Of a stretch of DNA of 64,000 nucleotides, positions 1 through 10,600 are shown piece after piece; the first letter of the stretch is position 1; each line of letters opens with the position of its first letter. The notes under the pieces are model-generated. The model had not been told where the DNA came from, did no database searches, and saw nothing but the letters and a program-made list of their open reading frames with translations. Source of the DNA: Hippopus hippopus (taxonomy: Eukaryota; Mollusca; Bivalvia; Cardiida; Cardiidae); the NCBI GenBank assembly GCA_946811185.2, contig OX328096.1, positions 69,439,345 through 69,503,344 of the forward strand, written 5' to 3'. The translations under genes and the position numbers were made by a program.

Positions 1-72
1 TTTCTCACAATGTTTTCAAAAGCCTTTTCTGTCAGGCCTGCTGAAATTCGGGACTGTGTGGTCAAGGGTTAA
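1..72. mobile_element. TTAA hairpin MITE, right half (cut by window edge)
   Basis: CACAATGTTTTCAAAAGCC then an A' arm ending GTCAAGGGTTAA. Confidence 0.7.
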
Positions 73-354
73 TAAGAAAAAAATGGTAGTAAAAAAAGAA
101 CTGAATAGGTTAAACGAGGACTTCATTGGCATAATTGCTAATTAGGTTCAGAGAAAAAAATCTAACATTTGTCAAATGTAGTGCCACAAAATCAATGGTT
201 GCTTATCATGTCTAGATACAGATGTACATGTATCTTCAGCTGTAGTAATAGCACTGTATGTAGCAAAAATAAATTCAGGCGAAATGCAATTCATTACCTC
301 ATCCAGACTAATTCTTGGTAGCAAGCAGCAAAATTTTCTTTTCAAAACATAGTT

Positions 355-468
355 GCAAAAGGGGAAATTACCAGTTACTAGCAATTTATCCATTTGCCAC
401 AATGTTTCAAAAGCCCTCTTTCTCAGGGCTCTTACAACTTGGGATCCTGTGGTAAAGTGTGAAAAGTA
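355..468 (-). mobile_element. TTAA hairpin MITE, degenerate half
   Basis: CCACAATGTTTCAAAAGCCC and TCAGGGCT...GTGGTAAAG mark the A' arm; the centre is eroded. Confidence 0.5.
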
Positions 469-819
469 GCTTGCTTAAGCTGTAAACATAGTCAAAATTA
501 AAAATAAAAGAAACTATGTTCAGCTGAACTCAACACAGACTATACGAAATACAAAAGCATAAACATTTATCTCTATATTCATGTTATCACATGGATTCAA
601 GAATAATTCTCAAATACATTTGAAGGGAATAGAGACCCACTTGTACATGTTATGACGAGACATTTATTCTTATACAATTGGACAATGTCCAAGGAATCCC
701 TTCTTTAGCAATACTGCCATAAATGTTTCTCTTTCATGCCAAAAATCATTCTATTCTCTATTATAACTATCAACTACATCAAGTTCAAGGTTTGAATTAA
801 GGAACATGCCAAGGAAAAG

Positions 820-1021
820 GAAAAAGAGAAGATGCTGGTAACCAGCATTTTGAGATAAAATGCTGGTAACAAGCATTTTCTCCTTTTCCCGCAATGTTTT
901 TTACCCCATGATTGAAAAAAAATTTCTTATTTTGAGCTACATTTAAATCGTTTGTCTGCAAATGCTATCAATTTGGACAAGTCAAAAATTGTCCAAAATT
1001 TTGTTGTTTGGTAAAGAGTTA
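820..1021 (+). mobile_element. TTAA hairpin MITE with duplicated centre
   Basis: The core ATGCTGGTAAC occurs twice (838 and 861), then a B' arm ending GTTTGGTAAAGAGTTAA. Confidence 0.75.
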
Positions 1022-1274
1022 AAAAAAACATACAGAGTGGATACAATATAAACTAGAAATGTGTCACCGACACAGATGCCTCCAAACTGCGACCTTGACG
1101 TTTGAGCTACGCAGTTTTGCATTCAACATGGTGAGCATTTGTGCTAAATTATTTTAAAATGGGACCATGCAACTAGAATTTATTGAACAGACACAAGCAT
1201 CACTGTTTATCAAACACACATACATACATAAACAAAAGGACAGGGGTAACAGTATCCCCCCCCCCCATTTTATA

Positions 1275-1345
1275 GCGTTTAACAGCATTTTCTCCTTTTC
1301 CCACAATTTTTTCTAAAAGCCTTCTTTGGTGTTGGTAAATTAAAG
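1275..1345 (-). mobile_element. TTAA hairpin MITE, half copy
   Basis: CAGCATTTTCTCCTTTTCCC then AAAAGCCTTCTTTGG. Confidence 0.5.
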
Positions 1346-1616
1346 CACAGGATGGTTGAGTAAAGCATTAAAGCCACTTCACAGTTTCAGCTAACAGAAT
1401 TGTGATAAATCATACCAGTATATACATGTACATGCCTCCAGTATAAGTTTTTACTTTTTTAAAACAATTACAATAAGCTCAAAGTTGATCAACTATTTAC
1501 CAAGGAATAAAATTTTAAACTAGGCAAAACGGCATGTATTTGAAATGAGAGCACAGGAAATGTGGCTCAAAAGCAGGGATTTGTCTTTAAATGAGTAGAT
1601 AATATCTTGACAAATG

Positions 1617-1720
1617 AAGTAAATGCTGGTTATCTGTATTTCCTTCTTTTCCCACAATGTTTTCAAAATCCCTCTCCCTCAGGGCTGTTAGAACTCGGGA
1701 TCCTGTGGCAAAGTGTGAAT
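1617..1720 (-). mobile_element. TTAA hairpin MITE, partial
   Basis: AATGCTGGTTATC core and A' arm (AAAATCCCTCTCCCTCAGGG). Confidence 0.6.
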
Positions 1721-1743
1721 ATAGCTTGCTTAAAGATGCATAT

Positions 1744-2060
1744 TCACTCATTTTCATCCAGTTTTGAAACCAATTTTATCTTTATTTTATGAAATTATGA
1801 TCATTCTTGTATCTTCGTGCCAAATGTTGCCCCTAATGGTTGCAAGGTTGCACAGATTAAGACGGATAGAAAATGCAAATCATTTTATTGCGGCCAGCCA
1901 TAGACATAACAACCACAGTTTCCGGTTTAAATTGAAGAGAAATCCCTGGCGTCTCTTTATCCCATAAACCTTATATCGATTTTTTATCTACGTTTACACT
2001 GCTATCTAAATTCTACACATTGTAAAGTTTTAACAGCGTTTGTTTACTCTCTGGCTGACA
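1744..2060 (+). repeat. Dispersed repeat of about 310 bp (copy 1)
   Basis: It shares CTTGTATCTTC, GCCAAATGTTGCCCC, GATAGAAAATGCA, TTTCCGGTTT and a tail with 53033-53350. Both copies keep an open frame starting MLPLMVARL. Unassigned. Confidence 0.65.
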
Positions 2061-2199
2061 GGGTGTATCTTTAAGCTCTAAACATATGCAAAATTAACAA
2101 TAAAAGAAACTATGTTCAGCTCCAGTCAACAAAAACTATATGAAATACAAGAGCAAAAACATTTATCTCTGTTGTATTTTAGGTTAGGCTACATATAAA

Positions 2200-2393
2200 C
2201 TCTTTACAAAACAACAAAATTTTAGGCTGGTACAAATTGACAAATAACCAGCATTTTCTCCTTTTCCCATGATGTTTAGTACCCCATGAAAGACAACTTC
2301 CAGCTTCATTTGATTTGTAAAAAATTTGCAGATGCTATGGGTTTAGACATGTCAAAAATTTTGTTAAGAGGTGAAGGTTTAAGAGTTAAGACA
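2200..2393. mobile_element. TTAA hairpin MITE, B-B' type, left side deleted
   Basis: It starts CTCTTTACAAAACAACAAAA and ends with the same arm inverted (TCAAAAATTTTGTT). Confidence 0.6.
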
Positions 2394-2428
2394 GCCAAAA
2401 AAGATCAATCGATTAGTCAATCAATAAG

Positions 2429-2757
2429 TTTATTTTCTTGACAACTACATAGCACAATTCTCGATGTTTGACATTTTAACCCTTTACCACATAAACCTGA
2501 GTTTTAATAACTCTTTTGAAAAGTCTATTGAAAAAGTCCTTTTTTTTTTCCTTTGGAAAACATTGTGGAAAAAGAGGAAAATGCTGGTAATCAGCATTTT
2601 CTTCTTTTTCCACAATGTTTTCTACCATGTCTAAAGATAAATTCCAATTAATTTGTTGCAAGCAAATGCTTTCCATAACTTGGTCCTTTGGTAATCAGTT
2701 AAAAATCTTTTTCAACATAAAGCTTTGTTGTACATGTAGGTGGGCATGCTGTAAACA
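2429..2757 (-). other. Probable ZNF598 3' UTR containing a hairpin MITE
   Basis: An AATAAA (minus strand) occurs at 2434-2429, about 325 bases after the stop. Most of the interval is the MITE copy at 2476-2702. The UTR end is inferred from this signal only. Confidence 0.4.
2476..2702 (+). mobile_element. TTAA hairpin MITE, near complete
   Basis: TTAACCCTTTACC at the left, GCTGGTAATCAGC centre, GGTAATCAGTTAA at the right. Just after the ZNF598 stop. Confidence 0.85.
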
Positions 2758-4651
2758 TTACTTGGCTCTAACCCATGCACCCTGTCTTAAACTTGAAGAC
2801 GGTACACCACAGCCCAAAGATGGAAAGTCGGTGTCTATAGCATGGAATGACACATGGTTGTTGTAATCCTTCCTAAGCAGCACTTGACTACATGTCTGGC
2901 ATGTCAGAAAACCTGATTCACTCACTGTCCATGCCCCTTTGGCCATTCTAGACTTCCCACTTACCTTTAATACAACATCATCTTTCTTCATCCGTTCCTG
3001 TTCCATAAACACTGCCAACAACTGTTGCTGTTTTTCTATGTCAGGTAACAAAGCAAGCAGTTCTGGAAAAATCTCTGAAAAATTTTTCTTGCCTAGAATC
3101 TCTTGGCATCTTTGGTAGTATAAAACAGCATTGATTTCTCCCTTTCTGAACTCTCCTGATAGTACTTTGAAGTCTGCAAATGTGTTCTGAGCATCTGAGC
3201 ACAATGCTTGGATGCACGCAATCAACAGTTTGTTTCTTTCAGAAAACCCATCAGGTTGAGTATACTCAAAATTAGAAAGATGACTGGCCACAAGCACCGA
3301 CTCTTTGTTGTAAGCATCATTCTTCATGTTATTAGAAACACCAAATCCTGGTGGTGGAGCACTGCCTGGTGCCTTTTTCAGACCAGGCGGGGCTTTCACT
3401 ATTTTTTCCTCATGCTCCCGGGCAAATCCAGGGGGAGCATTTCTCATTGGTTTCGTTGGTGCTCCTAAGCTTGGAAAGTCATCTTCTTCAATAGAAAATT
3501 TGACAGGTGCAGATTCCCTTTTGTTATCTGCCTCTGGTGTTTCAAAATCTATTGGCCTTGATAAAGTTTGCTCTGTCTCGAATTTCTTCTCAATTTTGTC
3601 TTCTTTCTTAAACTGCTTCTCATCTTTCTTTTTCCTTGAGTTTTTCTCTTCAGCTGAATTGCTGTCAATTCCTTTCACTTTATTCTTGTTGATTTCTTCT
3701 GCGCTACCATTGTTACTACGGACATTTACATTTTCATTTGAGCTCGAATTTGAATTGGATAGAAGCATGCTAGCAATGTTGTCTAGGGAAGAATTACTTT
3801 TGATATTTTCTTTTTCTTTTAAACTTTCTGTCTTGTCTTTCTTCTTTTTCTTTTTATTTTTCACTTTATTATCAGGACTTTCAGAGTTTAGCATACTGAT
3901 AGGACTAAAACGTTCTGATATTGGAACACTATCATCAGCCGCTGAATCTGTCTTTTGTACTTTTTTATTGTTACTGGTGTTATTCGATGACTTAAACCAT
4001 TTGGAATTGATAGGCCGTTTAGTTTTACTACTTTCACCACCTAATGACGGAAAGTCTGAATCATTATACATTGTTTTTCCTACACTTGATAAATCAGATT
4101 TTTCAACAGGCTTACGCACATTAGAAGGTTTATCTGAAGTTCTACTAACACTGTCTTGCTTTTTCCACTTTCCGGATGGTTCTTGGATAGGCTTTTTACT
4201 TAGGGGCAATTCTGGAAATTCCTCCTCTATAGAGTTTACATTCAGAGCAGCACCACCATATGTACCACCAATCTTTGTCTTTTTTGATATACTTTTATCT
4301 AAAGTACGACTTGAATGACCGTTGCTAATAGGGGCACTTTTTGGTTTCTGTTTCAGATCTGGAAATTCGTCAGGTCCTAGTGTACCATGCTGTACAGACA
4401 AATTATTAGCTACAGCCAGTCTGTCAGCAAGAGATGTTTTACTCTTATCAATTTCATAACTTGATTGGGGTGTGGGGATATCAGTAACACTTGATGAGGC
4501 ACTACATAAAGATGGAAAGTTTTCAACATCATGCAAGTTTGGTTTTTGGTCCTCTAACACTTCTTCCAATTCTGCTTCTCTTGCCTTTGGTTTTTTCTCC
4601 TTCATAGTACTTAAAGAAGCTTGAACAGCCCTTTCCATGTCCTTATTTTCT
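2758..4651 (-). CDS. ZNF598: ZNF598 exon 6 (C-terminal tail and stop)
   Basis: Acceptor ttgttttcag, then ENKDMERAVQ; TAA stop at 2758-2760. About 630 residues of mostly disordered Ser/Lys-rich tail. FP(S/D/E)L motifs recur (NFPSL, EFPDL, EFPEL, DFPSLGG, DFPSLGA, DFPSLGC). APPGF, APPGL and PPPGF motifs (the GYF-domain-binding type) lie before a conserved helical block and a final CQTC...H...H finger (about residues 908-926). Confidence 0.95.
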
Positions 4652-7600
4652 CTGAAAACAAAAAAAAAACATTTGTGTGAAAAAAAAGTCCACCTCTTGA
4701 AAAAAAAAACATGAGCACTACTTAAGAATGCCAATGCTCTGCTGAAGTTGCTTTTAGAATTAGACTGATTTTCAGTGAAAATTCGAAAAAAGAGGCAAAA
4801 CTTTGTCAAAATATTTTAATGGTTACCTGCCGCTGTTGTATAGTTTTCCCTCGTGATAGTTCACAAACAGTCTGAGTTTGAAGTAAATATCTTCAGTGAC
4901 AACAGAGACATTATAAAAATGTGAAAAGTTTGCACCACGACGAGAACAGGCCTATGACAACACCTCAATGTTTTCATCGCGAAACTGTAAAGCTAATAAG
5001 ATTCTTTGTCTTGCTCCCTTACATCAAAAGCCCATTTTAGACCACCTGAATACACTTGCTTTATGCTACAAAGATTGGACATTTGAAGATGAAAATACCA
5101 TTCTCTGAACTACATGAAAAACACTGGGGGTAAAGAAGCTACTGCTTATAACACATAAATCTTATTTTTCCAACAAAATTTTCAACATCTATCTCCCATA
5201 GGGACACAAATAGACACATTTGCATGATGAGAATTTTATAATTAACTTTTTATCATACAATCCTGAGTTTTAACAACCCTTAAAGAAGAAGGGTTTTGAA
5301 AATATTGTGGGAAAAGGATAAAATGCTGTAATTGGCATTTTCTCCTTTTTCCACAATGTTTTTACTTTATCAAAGACAGAAGTCATCTTTTGAGCTACAT
5401 TTACCACAATCTGTTGTCTACAAATGCTTTCAGTTTGGTCAAGTCCAGAATTTCGTAATTGGTAAAGAGTTAAAAACATTACTTCTTGCTGTCGACTTAT
5501 CTTGTCTTGCAGCTAACTACTTTCAGACTTGCAAGTTTCAGACTTACAAGTGGTAAAAAGATTACATGTAATGATTCATTTCTCCTTCTGCCACAATGAA
5601 CTGATTAGACTTTTGTAAAGTAGAAAAAATGGAAAAAATGCTTATCCCATAGTTTTCAAAAGCCTTATTCCTCAGGGTTGTATAACCCTTTACCACATGA
5701 TCCTGAGTTTTAATGATCCCAAGGAAGACAGCTTTTGAACACATTGTGAGAAAAGGAGAAAATGCTGGTAACCACCATTTTCTCCATTTCTCACAATGTT
5801 TTCCACCTTTTCAGAGAACTTCAGCTCGATTGTATTAATTTCAAAGTTATCATTTGCAAATGCCTTCAATTAAGAGGAGCCTATTATTTGTTGCTTGGTA
5901 AAGGGTCAACAGAGGATTGTTTGCTACAGGCAAAAAGCAAAGTTAACAAGTAATGTTGGCCTGCATAATTAGTGCACAAAACATCGAATAATATTGATTT
6001 AAGATCTGAGACAAGAAACAGTTGCTTATTACAGGCAATTCCTCAATTTTGTACAATAATTTTCTTACCATTGATAAAAGCAGTTTTCCTTTCACCCTTA
6101 ACTCTATGACAAAACTTTAGACTTGCCTATGCTGAAAAAAGTTGCAGACAACTAATAAAATGCTGCTCAAGTAACATGATTGTCTTTAATAGAGTAGAAA
6201 GGTTGTGGAGAAACATTACCAGCCATTTTTCCTTTCCGAATAATGTTTTTGACAACCTTTTTTCCTCGATATTATTTAAACAGGATTGTTTGGTAACAGA
6301 CAAAGAAATTCTCTAAAAATATCGCCCATGTTCATGGCTCTTCCAAAATATGTTATGTAGCAAAACTACTACATTTGCTTTCGTAAAAGCACCCGAGCCA
6401 CAGTAACCTCACTTGCCACTATGTCAGGGAATACAATACATACATAACAATACTAATACATACCTATCCATATTTCTCTTGTACTTTCCTCCTCTCCCTC
6501 CCCCTCTTCCTCCTTGATATCTTGAGGCACCATCCCTTCTGTTTTCCTCATAGTCCTGTCCATTTAGAATACCTTAGAGAAAGATTGAATATGATGATTT
6601 CAAAATTAAAAAAAAAACCAACTTGTTTGCACCATCCCATCATACGTGTAGAAAAAACGACTTAAACAATTTTCCTACCCAATAAAGGAGCCATACTCTG
6701 GGAAAAGAGGGTTAGGTGCATCTCTGTGATGTATTAGACCAAGCAAGTCTGGCATACATTTTTAGCACAAGCACTGAGGACCCTGAGCTATTCTGACATA
6801 TATGTCAACAAAGTTGCATTAACTCAGCCTGCTGGATAAGTACATTTGATTCCTTTGGCAGTCAAAAGCTTACAACATTTTACACACCTGCAGTTATTAC
6901 TCTTGAAAATGTAGTAAACAAAAGGACTCATGTGGCTTGTTAAAAGTACTTGCTCCTTTTCCCACAGTATCTACACCATTCAAAGGAGACACTTTTCTCT
7001 CCTTCAAACATGTCTCCAAAAAGTCGTTTGCACAACTGTGTATTATATCTTTACCACACATGTAAATCACAGTCCTGTCCAAACTGAGAGCATTTGCAGA
7101 CTACAACGGTAATGTAAGTCAAATGATGGAACTTGTCCTCCATAGGGTAGAAAACATGGTTGGAAAAGGACAAAATGCTGATTACCAGCATTTTCTCCTT
7201 TTCCAACAATGTTTTAAAAGACCTTATTCTATAGAGTCATTAAAACTCAGTATTATGTGGTATGGAGTTATATGTACATGTATATATCTGATACAAGTAC
7301 TGTCACAAAAGAGAACTTAATACTGCAGTCTAGTGCTTTGAAAGTGAAGAAAATGTCATGTTCTAATTTCTAACCTATCATGCATTTTGCAGACAATGCC
7401 TCACTTCAAAAGAAGGTAATACTTCATTGCTTAGAGCTCAAGACATTACACATCAAAAAATTGTGTCTTCCTCATCTTTTCTGCAGTTGATATTTGTATA
7501 AAGTTCCAAAACAATGACAGCAAAACTGTAGGACTTGGCAACCAAAAATCAGTAGCGCTCTGTGAAAAGGGGGTTTAATTCATGTACAAAAAGTATCAAC

Positions 7601-10600
7601 CTAGGTCAGCCTGTACAGTCCACACAGGCAGACCTTGGGCAACACTTTTTACTAATGGTCAATGTTCTGTATGTGAAAGGATCAGTCTACCTCATGATCC
7701 AAATGGTTTCAAAACAAAATGGATTATATGGATCCAAAGATATATGATGACTTGCTAGGCATAAGGCATTATGGAGATGCATTAGACCCCATTTTGCTGG
7801 AGCAGCCCTCAATTATGTTCATGACACAGACAGGCTGATGAATAGGTTAACTGCAATATACCAATAAAACTGTTGTCTTATGTCGATATAAATACTGTGA
7901 ATGGTAATTGGTTGACAAACCTCTTGCCCTGCTGGTCGGCCTAGGAACAAGATTGATATCAATATTGATTGTCCTTTCTTGCTTAGACTGCTGTTTTGTC
8001 ATGCCTTTGCTGTGATGGGTAACTACATGACTTTGGTAATCTATCTTGGATTTGAAGGCATTTTCAAACTGAGCTGTGGCACACTCTCCTTCCTCGCATA
8101 AATAGTGTTCCTTTTGGAAATGTTGTCTTAGTACCTCGTAATTGCTACAAAAATATTTTAAGACTGAAATAAACCCTTTAACACACAATCCTGACTTCTA
8201 ATGACCCTGAGAAAGACAGCTTTTGAAAACATTGTGGGGAAAGGAAAAAATGCTGGCATGCAGCATTTTCTCCTTTTCCCACAGTGTTTTTTACCCTTCC
8301 CAAAACAAATTCAAATTTCTTGAGTCACATTTATTTTTGTTGTCTGCCAATGCTTTCAATTTGGACAAGTCTACATTTTTGTTGTTTGGGAAAGCGTGGG
8401 TTTGATGTAAAAAAAATTGAACTGAATGGTCAGACCTAGATATGGCATTCTCAAACTGATTTTGTAACATTGTAACAATATCTTACAAATTAATGGTTGG
8501 GCTTCACCTATGGTGCAGTCTGATCTCGATCTGCACTATCTCTTTTTTGCATCCATAGATATAATTCAATAAAATATATGGTAAATTGTCTTAGTAACTT
8601 CAGGTGCAGTGCAAGAACACATGCAGTGTAACATTGGATCTGCTCAGTAAGAGCTATTTCCTTTTCCGTCATAAACGAGCTACTATAGCTTCAAAATTTC
8701 ACATATGTATCTTTTACACTATTGTTGAAAATGCCCATATCTTTTTCAAGTTTACATAGTTAAAAGTTCCTTTTAAGAAATAGGGTAATAAAGTTACATT
8801 CACAATATTTTTTCTATAACTGGTATATATAAGCCATGCTCTGACAAAATGGGGTAAATGCATCTCTATAATCCATTTTACCAAGCAAGTCATCATATGG
8901 CCTGCAACACATGAAAAGAGGCATTCAGACATTTGCGTAATGTGTTATCTCAGATCAGCCTGCGCACTCAGCTCATGCTAATCCGAAACGACACTTTCCG
9001 TTTTTATTAATTTTCTGTTTTGTGTAAGTCTACTGTTGGACAAAATCTAATGTAGTCGTAAAGTGCCGTCTCGGATTAGCCTGCGCAGACTGCGCAGGCT
9101 GATCCGAGACAACACTTTACGCAAATGTCTGAATGCCCCTTTTTGCACATTGTAGGCCATATAATTATGGATCCATAAAATCCATTTTGTTTGACAACTG
9201 CCTGTGGCAAAAATATTTAACCCAGGTCAGCCTTCCCTGACTGCGCAAGCTGACCCGGGTCAATAATTTTTGCAGAGGCATTAAAATCCCTTTTCCCACA
9301 GCATGACTCATATACATTTACCAGTATTCTACTTCAGTGTCATAAAAGGGGGTTGGTTCAATATATCTTATTATACTGCTAAGAAATTTCTCGTGATCTG
9401 ATTGGATAATATGCCTCGAACATATATATCATGTACATTGGCAAAACCAATGTAAAAGCAGTTTCCCTTTCGGTAGCCCTGTATACATGACTACACTTTC
9501 AACACAACATCCAAAATGGCGGCGTCGATCAAGATTAATATCAAGATTATGCACCAAACTGCATGTTTTACCAAGGTTTCAGTGACGTCAGTTCCCAGTG
9601 ACGTCAGTTTTCATTGAATTGGGGCACTCAGAAGGGAAATTCTACTTCGTCAGCGCACTCAATTTTTGAAACCAAAAAACAGGTAAAATTTGCTTAACAC
9701 ACGTTGGAATGGTAAAACTTTGCAGTATAATAAATTTGTTGTACGGTCAGGTGGCAGGGGACTTGGAAACTTGTTCACGGCTGTGGAGAATAATGTCGCC
9801 ACCTTGCCTTCAGCTCGGGGCGACATGATTCACCACAGCCGTGAACAAGTTTCCAAGTCCCCTGCCACCTGACCATACAACTAATAATATACACAAACTT
9901 ATCATCCAGCAAACTCAGTATAGTTGCCTAGCATATGATCCAAAACTTGACAAGCAAAAGACTTACTCAAAGAAATCCTGAGACCCTAGACTTTCACAGA
10001 AATGACAAAAGTAATGATCTTTTCGTAGATGTTTATAAAGTTCATCTTTATCTAGGTATCGCTCATCACAAAATTCACACAAAGGATGCCCTTTGTATGA
10101 GGTGTCATCTTTATCCCCTTGGCGTCTGTGAGTAGCCAAATCTTGCCTGGTATAGGCTTTTCTTTCACTAGTGAAAATCTGCAAGGAAAATAATAATAGA
10201 AAACAACCTTAATAAACCTATAAAAAGCTATTGTGGTACTTACAGCTGATACAAAGGAAAAACATTCAAAACAAAGGAAAACTTATTTTTACAATGATCT
10301 TGAAAAAATAGTGGGGGAAAGACAAATTTCTTTTACTAATCATATGAATGAAACAACTTTTATAACTAGTAATAGTTGCAGTACTGGGTTAGATGAATGG
10401 AATAACTATGAGGTGAATAGAAAAAAAAAGATATGACCCATGCTCTGGCAAAAGGAAGCTTAATGCATCTCCCTTATGCATCATTTCAAGTGAGTTATCA
10501 GATTATTACTGTCCAATAAAATCAATTTTGTTGAACAACAGGCTGAATCCTGGGGTAGAATGGTCCTTTGAGATGTAGAAAATTTACCAAAAGCAAAAAG

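Noticed and set aside
3326..4318. 330-codon plus-strand ORF
   Set aside because: It is antisense to ZNF598 exon 6, with low-complexity Leu/Ser runs made by the Lys/Ser-rich sense strand. No domain.
8145..8188. Upstream acceptor for ZNF598 exon 4 (tttatttcag)
   Set aside because: It puts the exon out of phase with exon 3 and inserts residues not in the family; the tttttgtag acceptor restores the frame.
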